Of a DNA stretch of 64,000 nt, positions 1 through 11,810 are shown piece by piece. Both the position numbers and the translations under genes were made by a program. Numbering within the stretch: position 1 is the stretch's first letter; every line of letters begins with the position of its first letter. Location: contig NC_134397.1 of assembly GCF_050003625.1 (NCBI RefSeq), positions 192,779,063 to 192,843,062 on the forward strand. Direction: 5' to 3'. This DNA comes from Haematobia irritans. Its lineage: Eukaryota; Arthropoda; Insecta; Diptera; Muscidae. A model generated the notes under the pieces. The model searched no databases and was not told where the DNA came from. It saw only the letters and a list, made by a program, of their open reading frames with translations.

Positions 1-278
1 CCAAAAGCAAGTACACAAAACCCTAATTGTGTCTTAAAAGTATCCTTACTTGTATTCTCCGTTTTTTTGGATCGGAATCAATACCAATATTTTTAAAGTA
101 AAGACAAAATCTTTGGAACCGGACATGCTTTGTTTTCAGTGCAGTATAAAGCTGTCATATGTGTATATAAAATTACAAAAATAACGGGTAGCTCATACTT
201 GTTTGACTTTAAATCGTTGTCCTCATATGGGGACAGAGGGCGGTAATGGGTTAATTTAAAACTAATTTTTCCTCAATT
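1..278. other. No gene; repeat-derived intergenic DNA
   Basis: No coding region is seen. Bases 60-125 (TCGGAATCAATACC, then AAATCTTTGGAACCGG) match the ends of the E-type MITE-like repeat that recurs throughout the window. The rest is anonymous AT-rich sequence. Confidence 0.5.
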
Positions 279-1944
279 TTTATACCCTCCACCATAAGAT
301 GGGGGTATATTAACTTTGTCATTTCGTTTGTAACACATCGAAATATTGCTCTAAGACCCCACAAAATATATATATTCTGGGTCGTGGCGAAATTCTGAGT
401 CGATCTGAGCATGTCCGTCCGTCCGTCCGTCTGTTGAAATCACGCTAACTTCCGAACGAAACAAGCTATCGACTTGAAACTTGGCACATGCAGTTGTTAT
501 TGATGTAGGTCGGATGGTATTGCAAATGGGCCATATCGGTCCACTTTTACGTATAGCCCCCATATAAATGGACTCCCATATTTGACTTGCCGATCCTCTA
601 AGAGAAGCAAATTTCATCCGATCCAGCTGAAATTAGGTACATGGTGTCAGCATATGTTCTCTAACAACCATGCACAAATTGGTCCACATCCGTCCCTAAT
701 TATATATAGCCCCCATATAAACCGATCCCCCGATTTGGCTTGCGGAGCCTCTAAGAGAAGCAAATTTCATTCGATTCGGCTGAAATTTGGTACATGGTGT
801 TGGTATATGGTCTCTAACAACTATGCAAAAATTGGTCCACATCGGTCAATAATTATATATAGCCTCCATATAATTTTGCTTGCGGAGCCTATAAGGGAAG
901 AAAAATTCATCCGATCCGGCTGAAATTTGGTACATGGTGCTAATAAATGATTTCTAATGACCATGCAAAAATTAGTCCACATCGGTCCATAATTATATAT
1001 AGCCCCCATATAAACCGATCACCAGATTTGACCTCAGTAGCTTCTTGGAAGACCAAAATTCATCTGATTCAGTTGAAATTTGGTACGTGGTGTTAATATA
1101 TGGCCTCAAACACCAATGCAAAAATTGGTTGAAATCGGTCCATAATTATATATAGCCCCCATATAAACCGACCCCCAGATTTGACCTCCGGAGCCCCTTG
1201 GAAGAGCAAAATTCATCCGATTCGGTTGAAATTTGGTACGTGATGTTAGTATTTGGATACCATATAACCATGCAAGAATTGGTTCATATCAGTCCATAAT
1301 TATATAAAGCCCCCATATAAACCGATCCCCAGATTTGACCCCCGGTGCCTTTCGGAGAAGCAAAATTCATCTGATCTGGTTGAAATTTGGTACGTGGTTG
1401 TAGTATGTGATATTTAACAACCATGCCAAAAATGGTCCATATCAGTCCATAATCATATATAGCCCCCATATAAACCGATCCCGAGATTTGGTTTTGGAGC
1501 CACTTGGAGGAGCAAATTTCATCCGAGTCAGTTGAAATTTGGTACATTGTGCTGGTATATGATCGTTAACAACCATGCCTAACTAGGTCCATATCGGTCT
1601 ATAGTTATATATAGCCCTCAGATAAATCGGTCCATTGGTCCATATCAAGTTCATAATTGTATGTGACCCCCATATTTCAACTCTGGCTCTCTACGTACCG
1701 TGCAAAAGTCCATATCGATTCGTAATTATTTGTAGACTTACCTAAACATACCTTTTTTTGTCTAATATATACCACGTATGGACTAACTCACAATTTAGAA
1801 AACGATGTTAAGAAGTTTTAAGATACCAAACCCAATTAATTCGATTGTGGATGACAGTCTTTCGTAGAAGTTTCTACGCAATGCATGGTGGAGGGTACAT
1901 AAGATTCGGCCTAGCCGATCTTACGGCTGTATATACTTGTTTTT
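279..1944 (+). repeat. Family A modular interspersed repeat, full-length copy
   Basis: It opens with TATACCCTCCACCATAAGAT, an imperfect hairpin with the GGGGGTATA that follows. Then come a GAGTCGAT motif, a GTCCGTCCGTCCGTC run and about eight tandem modules of roughly 140-155 bp. Each module contains GAAATTTGGTAC, CATATCGGTCCATAATTATA and GCCCCCATATAAACCGATCC; the GAAATTTGGTAC marks fall near 781, 921, 1073, 1227, 1380 and 1535. It closes with ATGGTGGAGGGTACATAAGA and a palindromic TCGGCC block before TATACTTGTTTTT. Open frames across it are by-products of the modules and differ between copies. No protein domain is seen, and its class is unknown to me. Confidence 0.8.
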
Positions 1945-3430
1945 ATTAAATTTAGGACAAAAATCTTGGAAATTTGCGTCCTTCCATTAACGTCGTATAT
2001 CTTTGAAGTAATACAAATATTCCTTAAAATAATGATAGATAGATTTCAGTTCTAAAGGAATCATCTGTAAATTAACTGAGATTAGATTTAAGATAAAAAC
2101 GCTTCAATTATAGGCTAAGACTTTTTTGTGTATTTTTGTATATTTGGTTGTTTATTATTTTTTTTTTAATTAAGCAAATATTTTTTACTTTGAATTATCT
2201 GTTGTAATATGGATTTTTAAAATAGCAGACAAAAATTCACCAAAATATTTGCAATTAAAAACAAGTATTTTAATAAAAACAAAAATCAATCACAAAAGTT
2301 AATGTATGAAATAAATGGATCAAATAATTTTTAAATGTCTTCGGTGATTGATACTTTCATTTCCATGATTGAAGACATTTCAATTAAAAAATAATTGGAT
2401 CAATTAATTTCGTGATTGTGTGTTTCTTTACAAATATATCACAAAAAGAGAATGGAAATTTGGTAAATAAGATCTGTATTCTAAATTTAATTTTATTTAT
2501 CCTAGATTTAAAAATGTCGTATTTTTGGCTCAAAATTAATACCATAATCCTTAATGGAAGGTCCAAATAATAATTATTTTTGTTGCTTTGGTTAAAAAAA
2601 AGAAACTATAAACAACTGAAAATGAAAATGAAACTGCCGGACAGAAATTGATTTGATGGTTTTTTTATTAATTCGGTAACGACTAAATAAAAAGGAAAAA
2701 GGGGTGCCCTCATGTAGGGACATTCACTCAAAAAAAGGTTACTTGGATTCAATGATTTTGACCTTCCCTTAAGGATTTTGGTATTGATTCCCAGCCAAAG
2801 ATGCGGCTTCTTTAAAATAAAGACTTATCTGGCTTTAAATCTAGGACCACTAAAATTAAAGTTTGGATACAGATCTCATTTATCAAATTTTCATTCTCTT
2901 TTCGCGTTTTTATCTTAAATAGAAAATATTTCAGTTAATTTAAGGACAATTTCTTTAAATCAAAAATGCGACTTTAAAAGAGGGACACAAATTTAAAAAT
3001 TTTTGTACTAAGTTTAATGGAAAAATTTTAAAATTTCATTATTTTAAAGAAATTTGTCCTTAATATTTTGTAAATTTCGCATCCTAAAATGTAGGTTGAG
3101 TAATCTTTAATATCACGTAAATATTGTTTTCAATGTGGGCAGATTAAGTAAGTTTTTTATTACAATAAACTTAACAGTTTTATCTACACACAATCGAGAT
3201 ATTATATTCGAAGAATTATAGATTTTAGATCACTTGACGTACATAAAACTATTAGTCATCCGAATCAATAACAAAAATAGAACACACTTTTGACGATTTT
3301 TTACTCAAAAAATAGCAAATTCCGATTTTCCGTGTTTTGCCCCAAAAATTACAATATTCAAAAATTTTGATTAGAAGCAGTTCGTTTACACGTTTAGAGC
3401 CACGAAAAGAGAGTTTTTCCTAGAAGTTCC
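1945..3430. repeat. Cluster of E-type MITE-like repeat fragments, no gene
   Basis: Several fragments of the E repeat lie here in both orientations. 2340-2570 is a reversed piece. 2728-3130 is a forward copy starting ACTCAAAAAAAGG, running through TTGACCTTCCCTTAAGGATT and TTGGTATTGATTCC and ending near TTGAGTAATCTTTAATATCA. The same blocks recur at 11130-11700, 15360-15560, 17068-17757, 17860-18640, 19777-20010 and 23780-24270. The copies are short and non-coding and have A-rich CACT(C/G)AAAAAAA ends, which suggests a MITE. Confidence 0.6.
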
Positions 3431-4510
3431 AGAAAATAGAAAATTTTGTCAACATTTTATTTCTATAGAAAATTTTGTCAAAATTTTATTTCTTTAGCAA
3501 TTTTTGTCAAAATTTTATTTCTATAGAAAATTTTGTCAAAATTTTATTTTTATATAAAATTTTGTGAAAATTTTATTTTTATAGAAAATTTTGTCAAAAT
3601 TTTATTTTTATAGAAAATTTTGTCAAAATTTTATTTCTATATAAAATTTTGTCAAAATTCATATAAAATTTTGTCAAAAATTTTATTTCTGTAGAAAATT
3701 TTGTCAAAATTTTATTTCTATAGAAAATTTTGTCAAAATTATATTTCTGTAGAAAATTTCGTCAAAATTTTATTTCTATATAAAATTTTCTCAAAATTTT
3801 ATTTCTTTAGAAAATTTTGTCAAAATTTTATTTCAATAGAAAATTTTGTAAAAATTTTATTTCTATACATAAAATTTTGTCAAAATTCATATAAAATTTA
3901 GTCAAAATTTTATTTCCGTAGAAAATTTTGTCAAAATTTTATATCTATTGGAATTTTTCAAATTTTGTTAAAATTTTATTTCTGTAGAAAATTTTGTCAA
4001 AATTTATATTTCTATTGGAAATTTTGTCGAAATTTTATGTTATTCCTATAGGAAATTTCGTCAACATTTTATTTCTATAGAAATTTTTGTCAAAATTTTA
4101 TTTCTATTGGAAATTTTGTCAAAATTTTATTCCTATAGAAAATTTTGTCATAATTCATATAAAATTTTGTCAAAATTTTATTTCTATAGAAATTTTTGTC
4201 AAAATTTTATTTCTATAGAAAATTTTGTCAAAATTAAATTTTATTGGAAATTTTGTCAAAATTTTATTTCTATAGGAAATTTTGTCAAAATTTTATTTCT
4301 ATAGAAAACTTTCTCAAAACTTTATATCCGTAGAAAACTTTTGAACATTTTTATTTCTATGGAACATTCTTGCAAAAGTTTATTTTTTTAACATTTTTGG
4401 CAATTTTTTTATAGTAAATTCTTGCAAAATTTTATTTCTAGCAAAATTTGTGCAAAATTTCATTTCTATAGAAAATTTCGTCAAAATTTTATTTCTATAG
4501 AAAACTATCG
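3431..4510. repeat. 29-bp minisatellite array D1
   Basis: Degenerate tandem array of the unit ATTTTATTTCTATAGAAAAT plus TTTGTCAAA. Successive GTCA marks at 3448, 3477 and 3506 give a 29-bp period. About 37 units lie here, some with indels or substitutions. Open frames here translate as repeated [21 protein letters not shown] peptides; the 87-bp frame cycle explains them and they are not genes. Four other arrays of the same unit lie in this window. Confidence 0.9.
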
Positions 4511-5815
4511 TAACCCGGCCCGCTTCGCTGCGCCTTCCGAAGCGTATTTGTAGGAACATTTTGCGTTAACTTAATCGACCATATCTATCGAAGTAAATCG
4601 ACAAAGTTTATTTCAATTTCCCCTTCCCCAACCAGATATCGAAAAATCATATACTAATTTAAAAACCATGTATAAATTTAATCACCTCCTCCCACGTTCC
4701 CTCTAGATTTCAAGTAGATCGGAGATGTTAAAATTTTGCTCTATTGTTTTAAAGGGACGTCACTTTCCCCGATACAATATCGACAAAAACCCGTAGTGAA
4801 AAGCACCCCTAACCTTGCCTGAAAATTTTTGAAACTTTCCTTCAAGTGTGGGGCAAGGAAGGTTGCCTGGTTGTTCATAACCTTCCCCCACTGCCTTTGT
4901 AAATTTTAAGAAACCTTAAGAATTTTTGTTTTTTTTTTGCAGTCCCAGAAAATGTCAAGCAAATTATAAGACTAAAGGGGGCGGCCTCTCTTCCGTCCAA
5001 ATATCACAAAATCAGGTATCAACTATTAATATCGTAACCTCTCTCCAGTCCTCTGTAAATTTCAAGTAACTCTCTGTATGTACTTAAGAGAAGCGGATGT
5101 CTCCCTATGCCCTTTTATTTTTATTAAAAAAGCAGGAACCTGATATAAATTTCATAACCTCACCCATTTTTTCTGCAAAATTTCAGTCGGGGGAGTTTAG
5201 TTTTGTCTTCACTGTACTTTAAAAAAAAAGTCGGGCAAAGGGGTGGTCCCCTTTAGCGGATAGCGGTAGCGGATTTTTCTCTAGATGCCAACCCCATCGT
5301 TCAATGAAAATTTCAAGCAAATCGCATAATTTTGTTCCGAGTTTCAAAAAATAAGGCAAGGGGGAGGTCCCCTCCCCGTCCACTTATAAATTCATCAGGT
5401 ACCCAATATTAATTCCATAACCTCACCGCATGTTCTCTGTACATCTCAGATTATTTAGAGAATTTTAGTTTTTTCACTGTGTTACTTTAAAAAAAGTCGA
5501 ACAAAGGGGAGGTCCCCCTCCGCAACCAAATATCGAAATATAAAGTAGCGGATCTTTGTCTAGATGCCAACCCCAACCTTCAATGAAAATTTAAAGCAAA
5601 TCGGTCAACTTTGGTCCAATTTTCCAAAAGGTCCGACAAAGGGGGGTTCCCCCTCAGCGACCAGGTGTTAAAAAATAAGATACCCTATTTTCACCACATG
5701 AACGCCCCCTACGATCTCTGAAAGTTTCAAGTAAATCGGTTCAGCCGTTTCGGAGCCAACTCGGAACATACAAACAAATAAACAAACATAGATTGAATTT
5801 TATATATATAGATTG
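4511..5815. repeat. Unclassified interspersed repeat with G/C-rich recurring blocks
   Basis: It starts at ACCCGGCCCGCTTCGCTGCG and ends at TCGGTTCAGCCGTTTCGGAG followed by ACAAACAAATAAACAAACAT. Inside, a loose module of about 150-270 bp recurs with GGGG(A)GGTCCCC(CTCC) blocks near 4978, 5241, 5360, 5497 and 5640, usually followed by AAATTTCAAGCAAATCG. Base composition differs clearly from its neighbours. No ORF or terminal inverted repeat was found, so the class is open; a decayed non-autonomous transposon is my guess. Confidence 0.55.
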
Positions 5816-7010
5816 TACCTCTTACATTTTCGAAATGTCTACTTTTAGAAATTTCATACATTCTCATGAACACTTTCTCTTATGCATTTTAATAGAAACA
5901 TCATTCACGGTCTGACTTTATGTGCCACCTACCATCCCATCCTCTTTGGATAATCATAAATATTGTATCATTCCAAATCTAATTTATATGCTAAAACTTA
6001 AGAAGCCAATTGTCAATGAATTTGTCTGCACTGGAAAAAAAAACTTTATTGGGAACCAAAATTATTGAACTTCACTTAAGTATAAACAATCCAAAGATTG
6101 GCATTTCTAGAATGTAACTCAGTTTTAAGACTGGATATTAGGATGCAAACCTAATTTACACTCAAAAAAAAGTGAACCCCATATTTTCACTAAAGCCAAT
6201 TTAAAAACATCACGCTTCCATCTCCACTGCAGACACAGTCAAGCTAGCTTCAAATATAATACGGGGTTCATAGAATGCAATTTTATTACTGAGTGAATTG
6301 CATGACATTCGGACAATGTCATACTCTAGACATTCTTGCAGTACGAGTATGCATGCATTAAAGTAGACCAATACAAATATATGATTGAACTCAATAAAAA
6401 TCATTCTAATAACATTTTGATAATAACAATAATGACACTACTCCTTAGCCACACTTGTTCCCGTTCATCGCATCTAAATTTATGACAGAGGATTGATGGA
6501 AATGTGAAAGTTGTGTGGGCAGGAACCATCGGGGGAGTAACGAAAATAAATGACAATATTTTCTCGAGTACAGGGCATGCATACCAAAAACACACAAAAC
6601 GCACAAATATACAAGGACCTCTATACACTGCTAACCACAACATCACCAACAGAAGCAGCAACGGCAGCTGACATTGATGACTTAATATTACCACAAGAGC
6701 AAAATACATCATTATTTGGAATGGGATGGGATGGGAGGGGGATGCGTTAGTCCGACTATATGATGGTTATTTGTTTTTTGATGTGGTAGGAGTGTAACCA
6801 TAATGACTTCGTGACATCTACCCAGTTTTCATAAGAGTGCCGCCCATACTAAAGTATAAGCAAGACAACATATAGTGTGTCAATAAAACATTCAATATTT
6901 TCAGAAATTTATAGTTTTATACGAGGCTTTATCATAAAGTTCTTTCATCTTTAAAATTGATTTTACTTTATGCCTTCGGATTCTGTTTGGTTTATACAGC
7001 GCTATATTTT
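5816..7010. other. Intergenic DNA with no supported gene
   Basis: Small open frames on both strands at 6210-6750 (largest 103 codons) show no recognisable domain, overlap each other antisense and have no splice or promoter support. A-rich ACTCAAAAAAAAGTG near 6162 resembles the end of an E-type repeat. Confidence 0.5.
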
Positions 7011-7633
7011 TTTATACTCTCCACCATAGGATGGGGGGTCTATTAACTTTGTCATTCCGTTTGTAACACATCGAAATATTGCTCTAAGACCTCATAAAGT
7101 ATATATATTCTGGATCGTGGTGAAATTCTGAGTCGATTTAAACCGGTCCGTCCGTCCGTCTATCGAAATCACGCTAACTTCCAAACGAAACAAGCTATCT
7201 ACTTGAAACTTGGCACAAGTAGTTGTTATTGATGTAGGTCGGATGGTATTGCAAATGGGCCATATCGGTCCACTTTTACGTATAGCCCCCATATAAACGG
7301 ACCCCTAGATTTCGCTTGCGGAGCCTCTAAGAGAAGTAAATTTCATCCGATCCGGTTGAAATTTGGTACATGGTGTTAGTATATGGCCTTCAACAACCAT
7401 GCCACAATTCGTCCATATCGATCCATAATTATACATAGCCCCCATATAAACCAATCCCTAAATTTGACCTCAGGAGACTCTTGGAGGAGCAAATTTCATC
7501 CGATCCGGTTGAAATTAGGTACGCGGTGTTAGTATGTTATATGATCTTTAACAACCATACCAAAATTGGTCCATATCGGTCCATAATCATAGCCCCCACA
7601 TAAATCGATCCGCAGATTTGGTTTTGAAGCCTA
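7011..7633 (+). repeat. Family A modular repeat, 3'-truncated copy
   Basis: It begins with the family-A head (ACTCTCCACCATAGGATGGG), continues with the GTCCGTCCGTC run and about three modules, then stops abruptly at 7633, where a non-LTR retrotransposon fragment begins. The family's 3' end is not found downstream of that retroelement, so this is a truncation or deletion rather than a clean insertion. Confidence 0.75.
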
Positions 7634-9561
7634 TTGGAGGACATTGAAGGTGCTTTTAATTATACGAAAATTATTACAGGTATTAGAGAAGAATGGTGTC
7701 GAGAAATTCGTTATAAAGTGGATCGAGATGATGCTGCTAAGCAGGGACATGGTGGTCGAGCTAGCGAACTCCACAAGAAGGGCCACTAGAGGATTACCAT
7801 AGGGAGGGGTAATATCACCTTTGTTATGGCTACTGGTAGTGAACGAGGTATTGATTGGGCTGACCAGTAGGGACATCAAGGTAGTGGCATACGCGGATGA
7901 CATTGTGATAATGGTCTCGGGGAAATTCCTGGACTCTATTTCGGATGTGTTGAGCGGGTCTTTGCAGTATCTTTCGGAGTGGACACTAGGATGCGGATTA
8001 GGGGTGAACCCTGGAAAGACGGAGCTGGTACTGTTCACCAGGAGGAGAAAGGTTGTCGGTTGCAAGTCGCCTGAATTCCAGGGCACGAAGCTGACCCTCT
8101 CGAAAACAACAAGATACCTGGGAGTTCTTTTGAATTCCAAACTAAACTGGAGCCTATGCGACATTATACTCGTGCCAGAAATTGGTCGGGCAGAGATGGG
8201 GAATGAAGCCTTCTCTTTTTGGCTGGCTTTATACCGCGGTTGTAAGACCTGTGTCCACATATGGTTGTCATGTTTGGTGGACAATCGTGAACTACCAAAA
8301 TCATATGTCGAGAATAAATAGGATAAATAGGACTGCACTTATTTACCTGACAGGCGCTATGAGGACCACAGCCACTGCTGCTTTTGAGGTACTGATGGGA
8401 GTTATCCCACTCGATTTATACGCAAGGAAGACGGCGGAACTGACACTTCTGAGACTTAAGAGCTTGAACACGCTGGAGAGGACAGCTTGCAGACATACTG
8501 AGACGGGCAGTATAGAGAAACGGACCATATGGCCACGGAGCATGTTTATCATAACAAACCGACATACATTATACCAAGTATAGAGGAGTGGGAAGACAGG
8601 AGGAACCCTGAACATGCATACGGACGGGTTAAAGATGGAGAAAGGAACGGGCAGCGGAATCTATTGCAGTGAACTAGAAATAAGGGAGTCTTACACGCTG
8701 GATAGTGATTGCAGTATTTTTCAGGCTGAGATTTCTGCGATCACAAAGGCTGCTGAGTCGCTCGACAGTCAAGCAGATATAAAGGCATTGTGTAGTGTTG
8801 ACATAAGGTCTAAGGTAGTCAGCCGCTGTCGTAGAGAACTCAAGGTTCTCACTGAACAGCATAATATAACTCTGTGCTGGGTACCTGGGCACTATGGGAT
8901 AATAGGAAATGAGGAAGCAGATGTGCTGGCTAAGGAGGGCGCTCTTGGAACGAATAATGTCCTAGCGGACGTTTTCCTCCACTGTCTTCTTATTATTACA
9001 GTATAGAGGTAAAATATGACGAACTATGGCGAAGACGCTGGGTTTCTTCGGTTGGTTGCGAGCAAACCAAGTTCACATGGGACGAAAAGAAATATAGGAA
9101 CTGCGAAATTTTGATGTCGATGAACAGAGAAGAATTGCGGCCACTGATTGGTATCATAACAGGACATAACACACTTGGGAAACACATAGTAAGAATAGAA
9201 CTTAAAGACGATGATATCTGTAGATGGTGCCTGGACCCGGAAGTTACGGAGGACTCGTACCACTTCCTGAGCCAGTGTCCAGCTTTATCCTTTAGAAGAA
9301 ACAAGATACTGGGCTCCTTTTTCTTTCAGGCTCTAACTGATCTGCGGGAGAGCAGCTTAAGGAACATACTTGCATTCATCAGGGCCTCTGGTTGGTTATT
9401 CTGAGATTTCTTTCAAAGAGAACGAGCAGGAGGAAGCTCTGGGACAAAGCGGACCGCATCGGATCACATCGAGGAATCACAATGGACCTATACTGGTCTA
9501 AGTGGACATCAATTTCAACACAAAAATTGATGTCATCCTCTACAACCTAACCTAACCTAAT
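7634..9561 (+). mobile_element. Non-LTR retrotransposon fragment with RT and RNase H (I/LOA-like), inactive
   Basis: 5'-truncated LINE. The reading begins inside the reverse transcriptase at DIEGAFN (7641), shifts frame, and continues through KWIEMMLLSRD and GLP-stop-GGVISPLLW (TAG at 7797-7799 where the family has Gln) to YADD (7890-7901), the catalytic motif. After further frame shifts an RNase H domain follows at 8614-8950 (HTDG; AEI near 8730; WVPGH; GNEEAD). The ORF tail at 9111-9404 holds a CRWC...HFLSQCP cysteine/histidine motif. The 3' end is TACAACCTAACCTAACCTAA. RT plus RNase H points to the I superfamily (I, LOA, Outcast types); the exact clade is not certain. Several stops and shifts make it a pseudogene. 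Confidence 0.85.
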
Positions 9562-9630
9562 CTGTTCTCGCGATATGTACAACACATGAGCAAGTTTTCT
9601 ACAACTGAGGCGTGGGTGGCGATCAAATGT

Positions 9631-9966
9631 GGTTAGGTTAGGTTTTGTGGAAGCCCGTTATTTCAGGCTAATTTAGACTATTCAGACCATTGTGACATCA
9701 CAGAGGTGAACATCCCTCTTATCACTTAGTGCTGCCCGATTCCATATTTAGCTCGATGACAAGGGACCTCCTTTTATTAGCCGAGTCCGAAAGGTGTTTC
9801 ACATTGCCGTAAAACCACTTAGAGAAACTTTGAAACACTCAGAAATGTTACCACTCACTGAGGGGGGATAATCCACCGCTAAAAAATTTTGATATTCGGT
9901 CGAAAGTGGGATGACTCTTTGTATACAAAGTGGGCATGCTAACCATTGCACCAGGGTGCATAGCGA
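9631..9966 (-). mobile_element. tRNA-derived SINE, apparently full length
   Basis: On the minus strand it starts with a tRNA-like head (GGTGCAATGGTTAGCATGCC, A-box-like; a degenerate B-box-like TTTCGACCG about 45 bases later). The body shares CTGAGTGTTTCAAAG and CGGACTCGGCTA...AAAAGGAGGTCCCTTGTC with the copy at 16831, and it ends in AAAACCTAACCTAACC. The 3' tail resembles that of the LINE ending 70 bp away on the other strand. It is non-coding and would be mobilised in trans by a LINE. Confidence 0.8.
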
Positions 9967-11130
9967 TACACCACTTTTTTGCTATGCCAAAATAATAGTC
10001 CCTACTTGACGAAAAGTTTTATTTCACGATAATAACAAAGAAAGATGTGAGCCCCCTCGACATATTCAATTGACTATGAAATGTTGGCCCATCCACACCA
10101 TATTCTCCTGATTAGACCCATGTGACTTCTATTTGCCATGATTTAGATTTAATCACATTTTTACAACGAAACCATTTCCGTCTCCTCTCTGACTCGATGA
10201 AAACTCAAAAATTTCTCAAACGACCTACTACGGAAAACTCTATAAGCAACAACATATGTTTAATATGAGTAGTTTTTTGCGTTTGTGTTTAATAATCCTG
10301 CTATACTCATCTTAAACAATAATATTTTGGAATGTTACAAAACGAATTGTAAAAGCATAAAAATTGTGATACATTGCGCTACCCCCAGCTACACCAATGA
10401 TATGCTGCTTGCCACTGGTAGCTTTGGTGGTTGATAAGAGGCCAACGTTTCCATCCATAAATTGATTTAATAAACCCCAAAAACGAACATTTAATGGCAC
10501 AAATTACTTTGGCATTCGACGAATCCAACGTCCTTTTTGTCATATCTTCCTTTTGGCAAAACCTTGCCTAGGGTATATTGCCATGGGTACCATGCAGAGC
10601 ATATGTTGCCAAGAAACAATCAAAATCCCATAAGAAACATAAAATTGGGACTCACGCTGGTGGTATTGGCATAAAAAAATACACTTTACTAATACTAACA
10701 CATATTCCAAACCATACCATACACACGCGCACATAAATATATTCGAAGAGAAGCGCTCTCCATATCCCCTCATGACCCTCCTATATCACAGCTATAAAAT
10801 ATTCATGAAGATTTCCTGCTTCATGCTTCAACAGAGTTTTCCCTAAAATCTCCGAAAGAAAAATATTATGTGGCAACAAAACCGATTGAAAAATACATAA
10901 TTTACAATAATAGATTTTCCCTCCATATAGTAAAACTATAATTTTTAAATGTTTGGCAAATAAAGAAGACTTTTGCAATAATTTAAGGAGATTTGAAGGC
11001 AATCAGTTTACAAATTATGGTAATAAGGTCATAGTTTTTCAAATAGGGTAGTATAATTCGAGGTGGATTATTACCAGGGCTGTGGTGTAGAAGTCAGAGT
11101 TTTGGAGTACGAGTCTTAGAATTAGCTGCA
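9967..11130. other. Intergenic DNA with no supported gene
   Basis: Minus-strand open frames of 62, 77 and 73 codons (10312-11002) have no recognisable domain. No repeat family of this window was recognised apart from A-rich stretches near 11130. Confidence 0.5.
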
Positions 11131-11790
11131 CTGAAAAAATATAGACCTAGTATGAAAGATTATGCAACCTAAATTTAAGGTAAGGCAATTTACACAATAT
11201 TAACGACATTTTTTTTTAATAAAGAAATTTTAATTTAATGAAAGAGTATAATCTTTAATTTAAAAATGTTCTTCTTTAAGCTTAGGACACATGAAATTCG
11301 CGTCTCTCCGTCAAAGTCTCATATCTTCGAAGAAAGGCAACATTTCCTTAAAGTAAAAACAATCATTTTTGATTTAAAGAAATAATCTTTAAATTAACTG
11401 AATAAAAAATATAAACCTAGTATGAAAGATTATGCAACCTAAATTTAAGGTAAGGCAATTTACACAATATTAACGACATTTTTTTTTTAATAAAGAAATT
11501 TTAATTTAATGAAAGTGTATAATCTTTAATTTAAAAATTTTCTTCTTTAAGCTTAGGACACATGAAATTCGAGTCTCTCCGTCAAAGTCTCATGTCTTCG
11601 AAGAAAGGCAACATTTCCTTAAAGTAAACACAATCATTTTTGATTTAAAGAAATAATCTTTAAATTAACTGAGATATTGAATCTTTGGACTAAAGATAAA
11701 AAAGCTTCAAATATAGGCTAAAACTTACATATATTTAAGGCTTTTGGTTTAAAGTTTATTTTTAAAAGTAAGAAACTTTTTTACTTTGAA
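11131..11790. repeat. Tandem pair of E-type repeats, period 270 bp
   Basis: TATGAAAGATTATGCAACCT occurs at 11151 and again at 11421, and the two following 240-bp stretches are nearly identical (AAGGCAACATTTCCTTAAAG in both). The first unit begins CACTGAAAAAATATAGACCT, the typical end of the E repeat. Non-coding. Confidence 0.75.
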
Positions 11791-11810
11791 GTATCTGTGA
11801 TAAATTGTAT

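Noticed and set aside
3431..4510. Regular 29-bp repeats that might suggest a CRISPR array
   Set aside because: Units are directly contiguous with no unique spacers, are degenerate, and the DNA is clearly eukaryotic. It is a minisatellite.
6401..6750. Overlapping 103-codon minus and 66-codon plus frames
   Set aside because: No domain, antisense to each other, no promoter or splice support.
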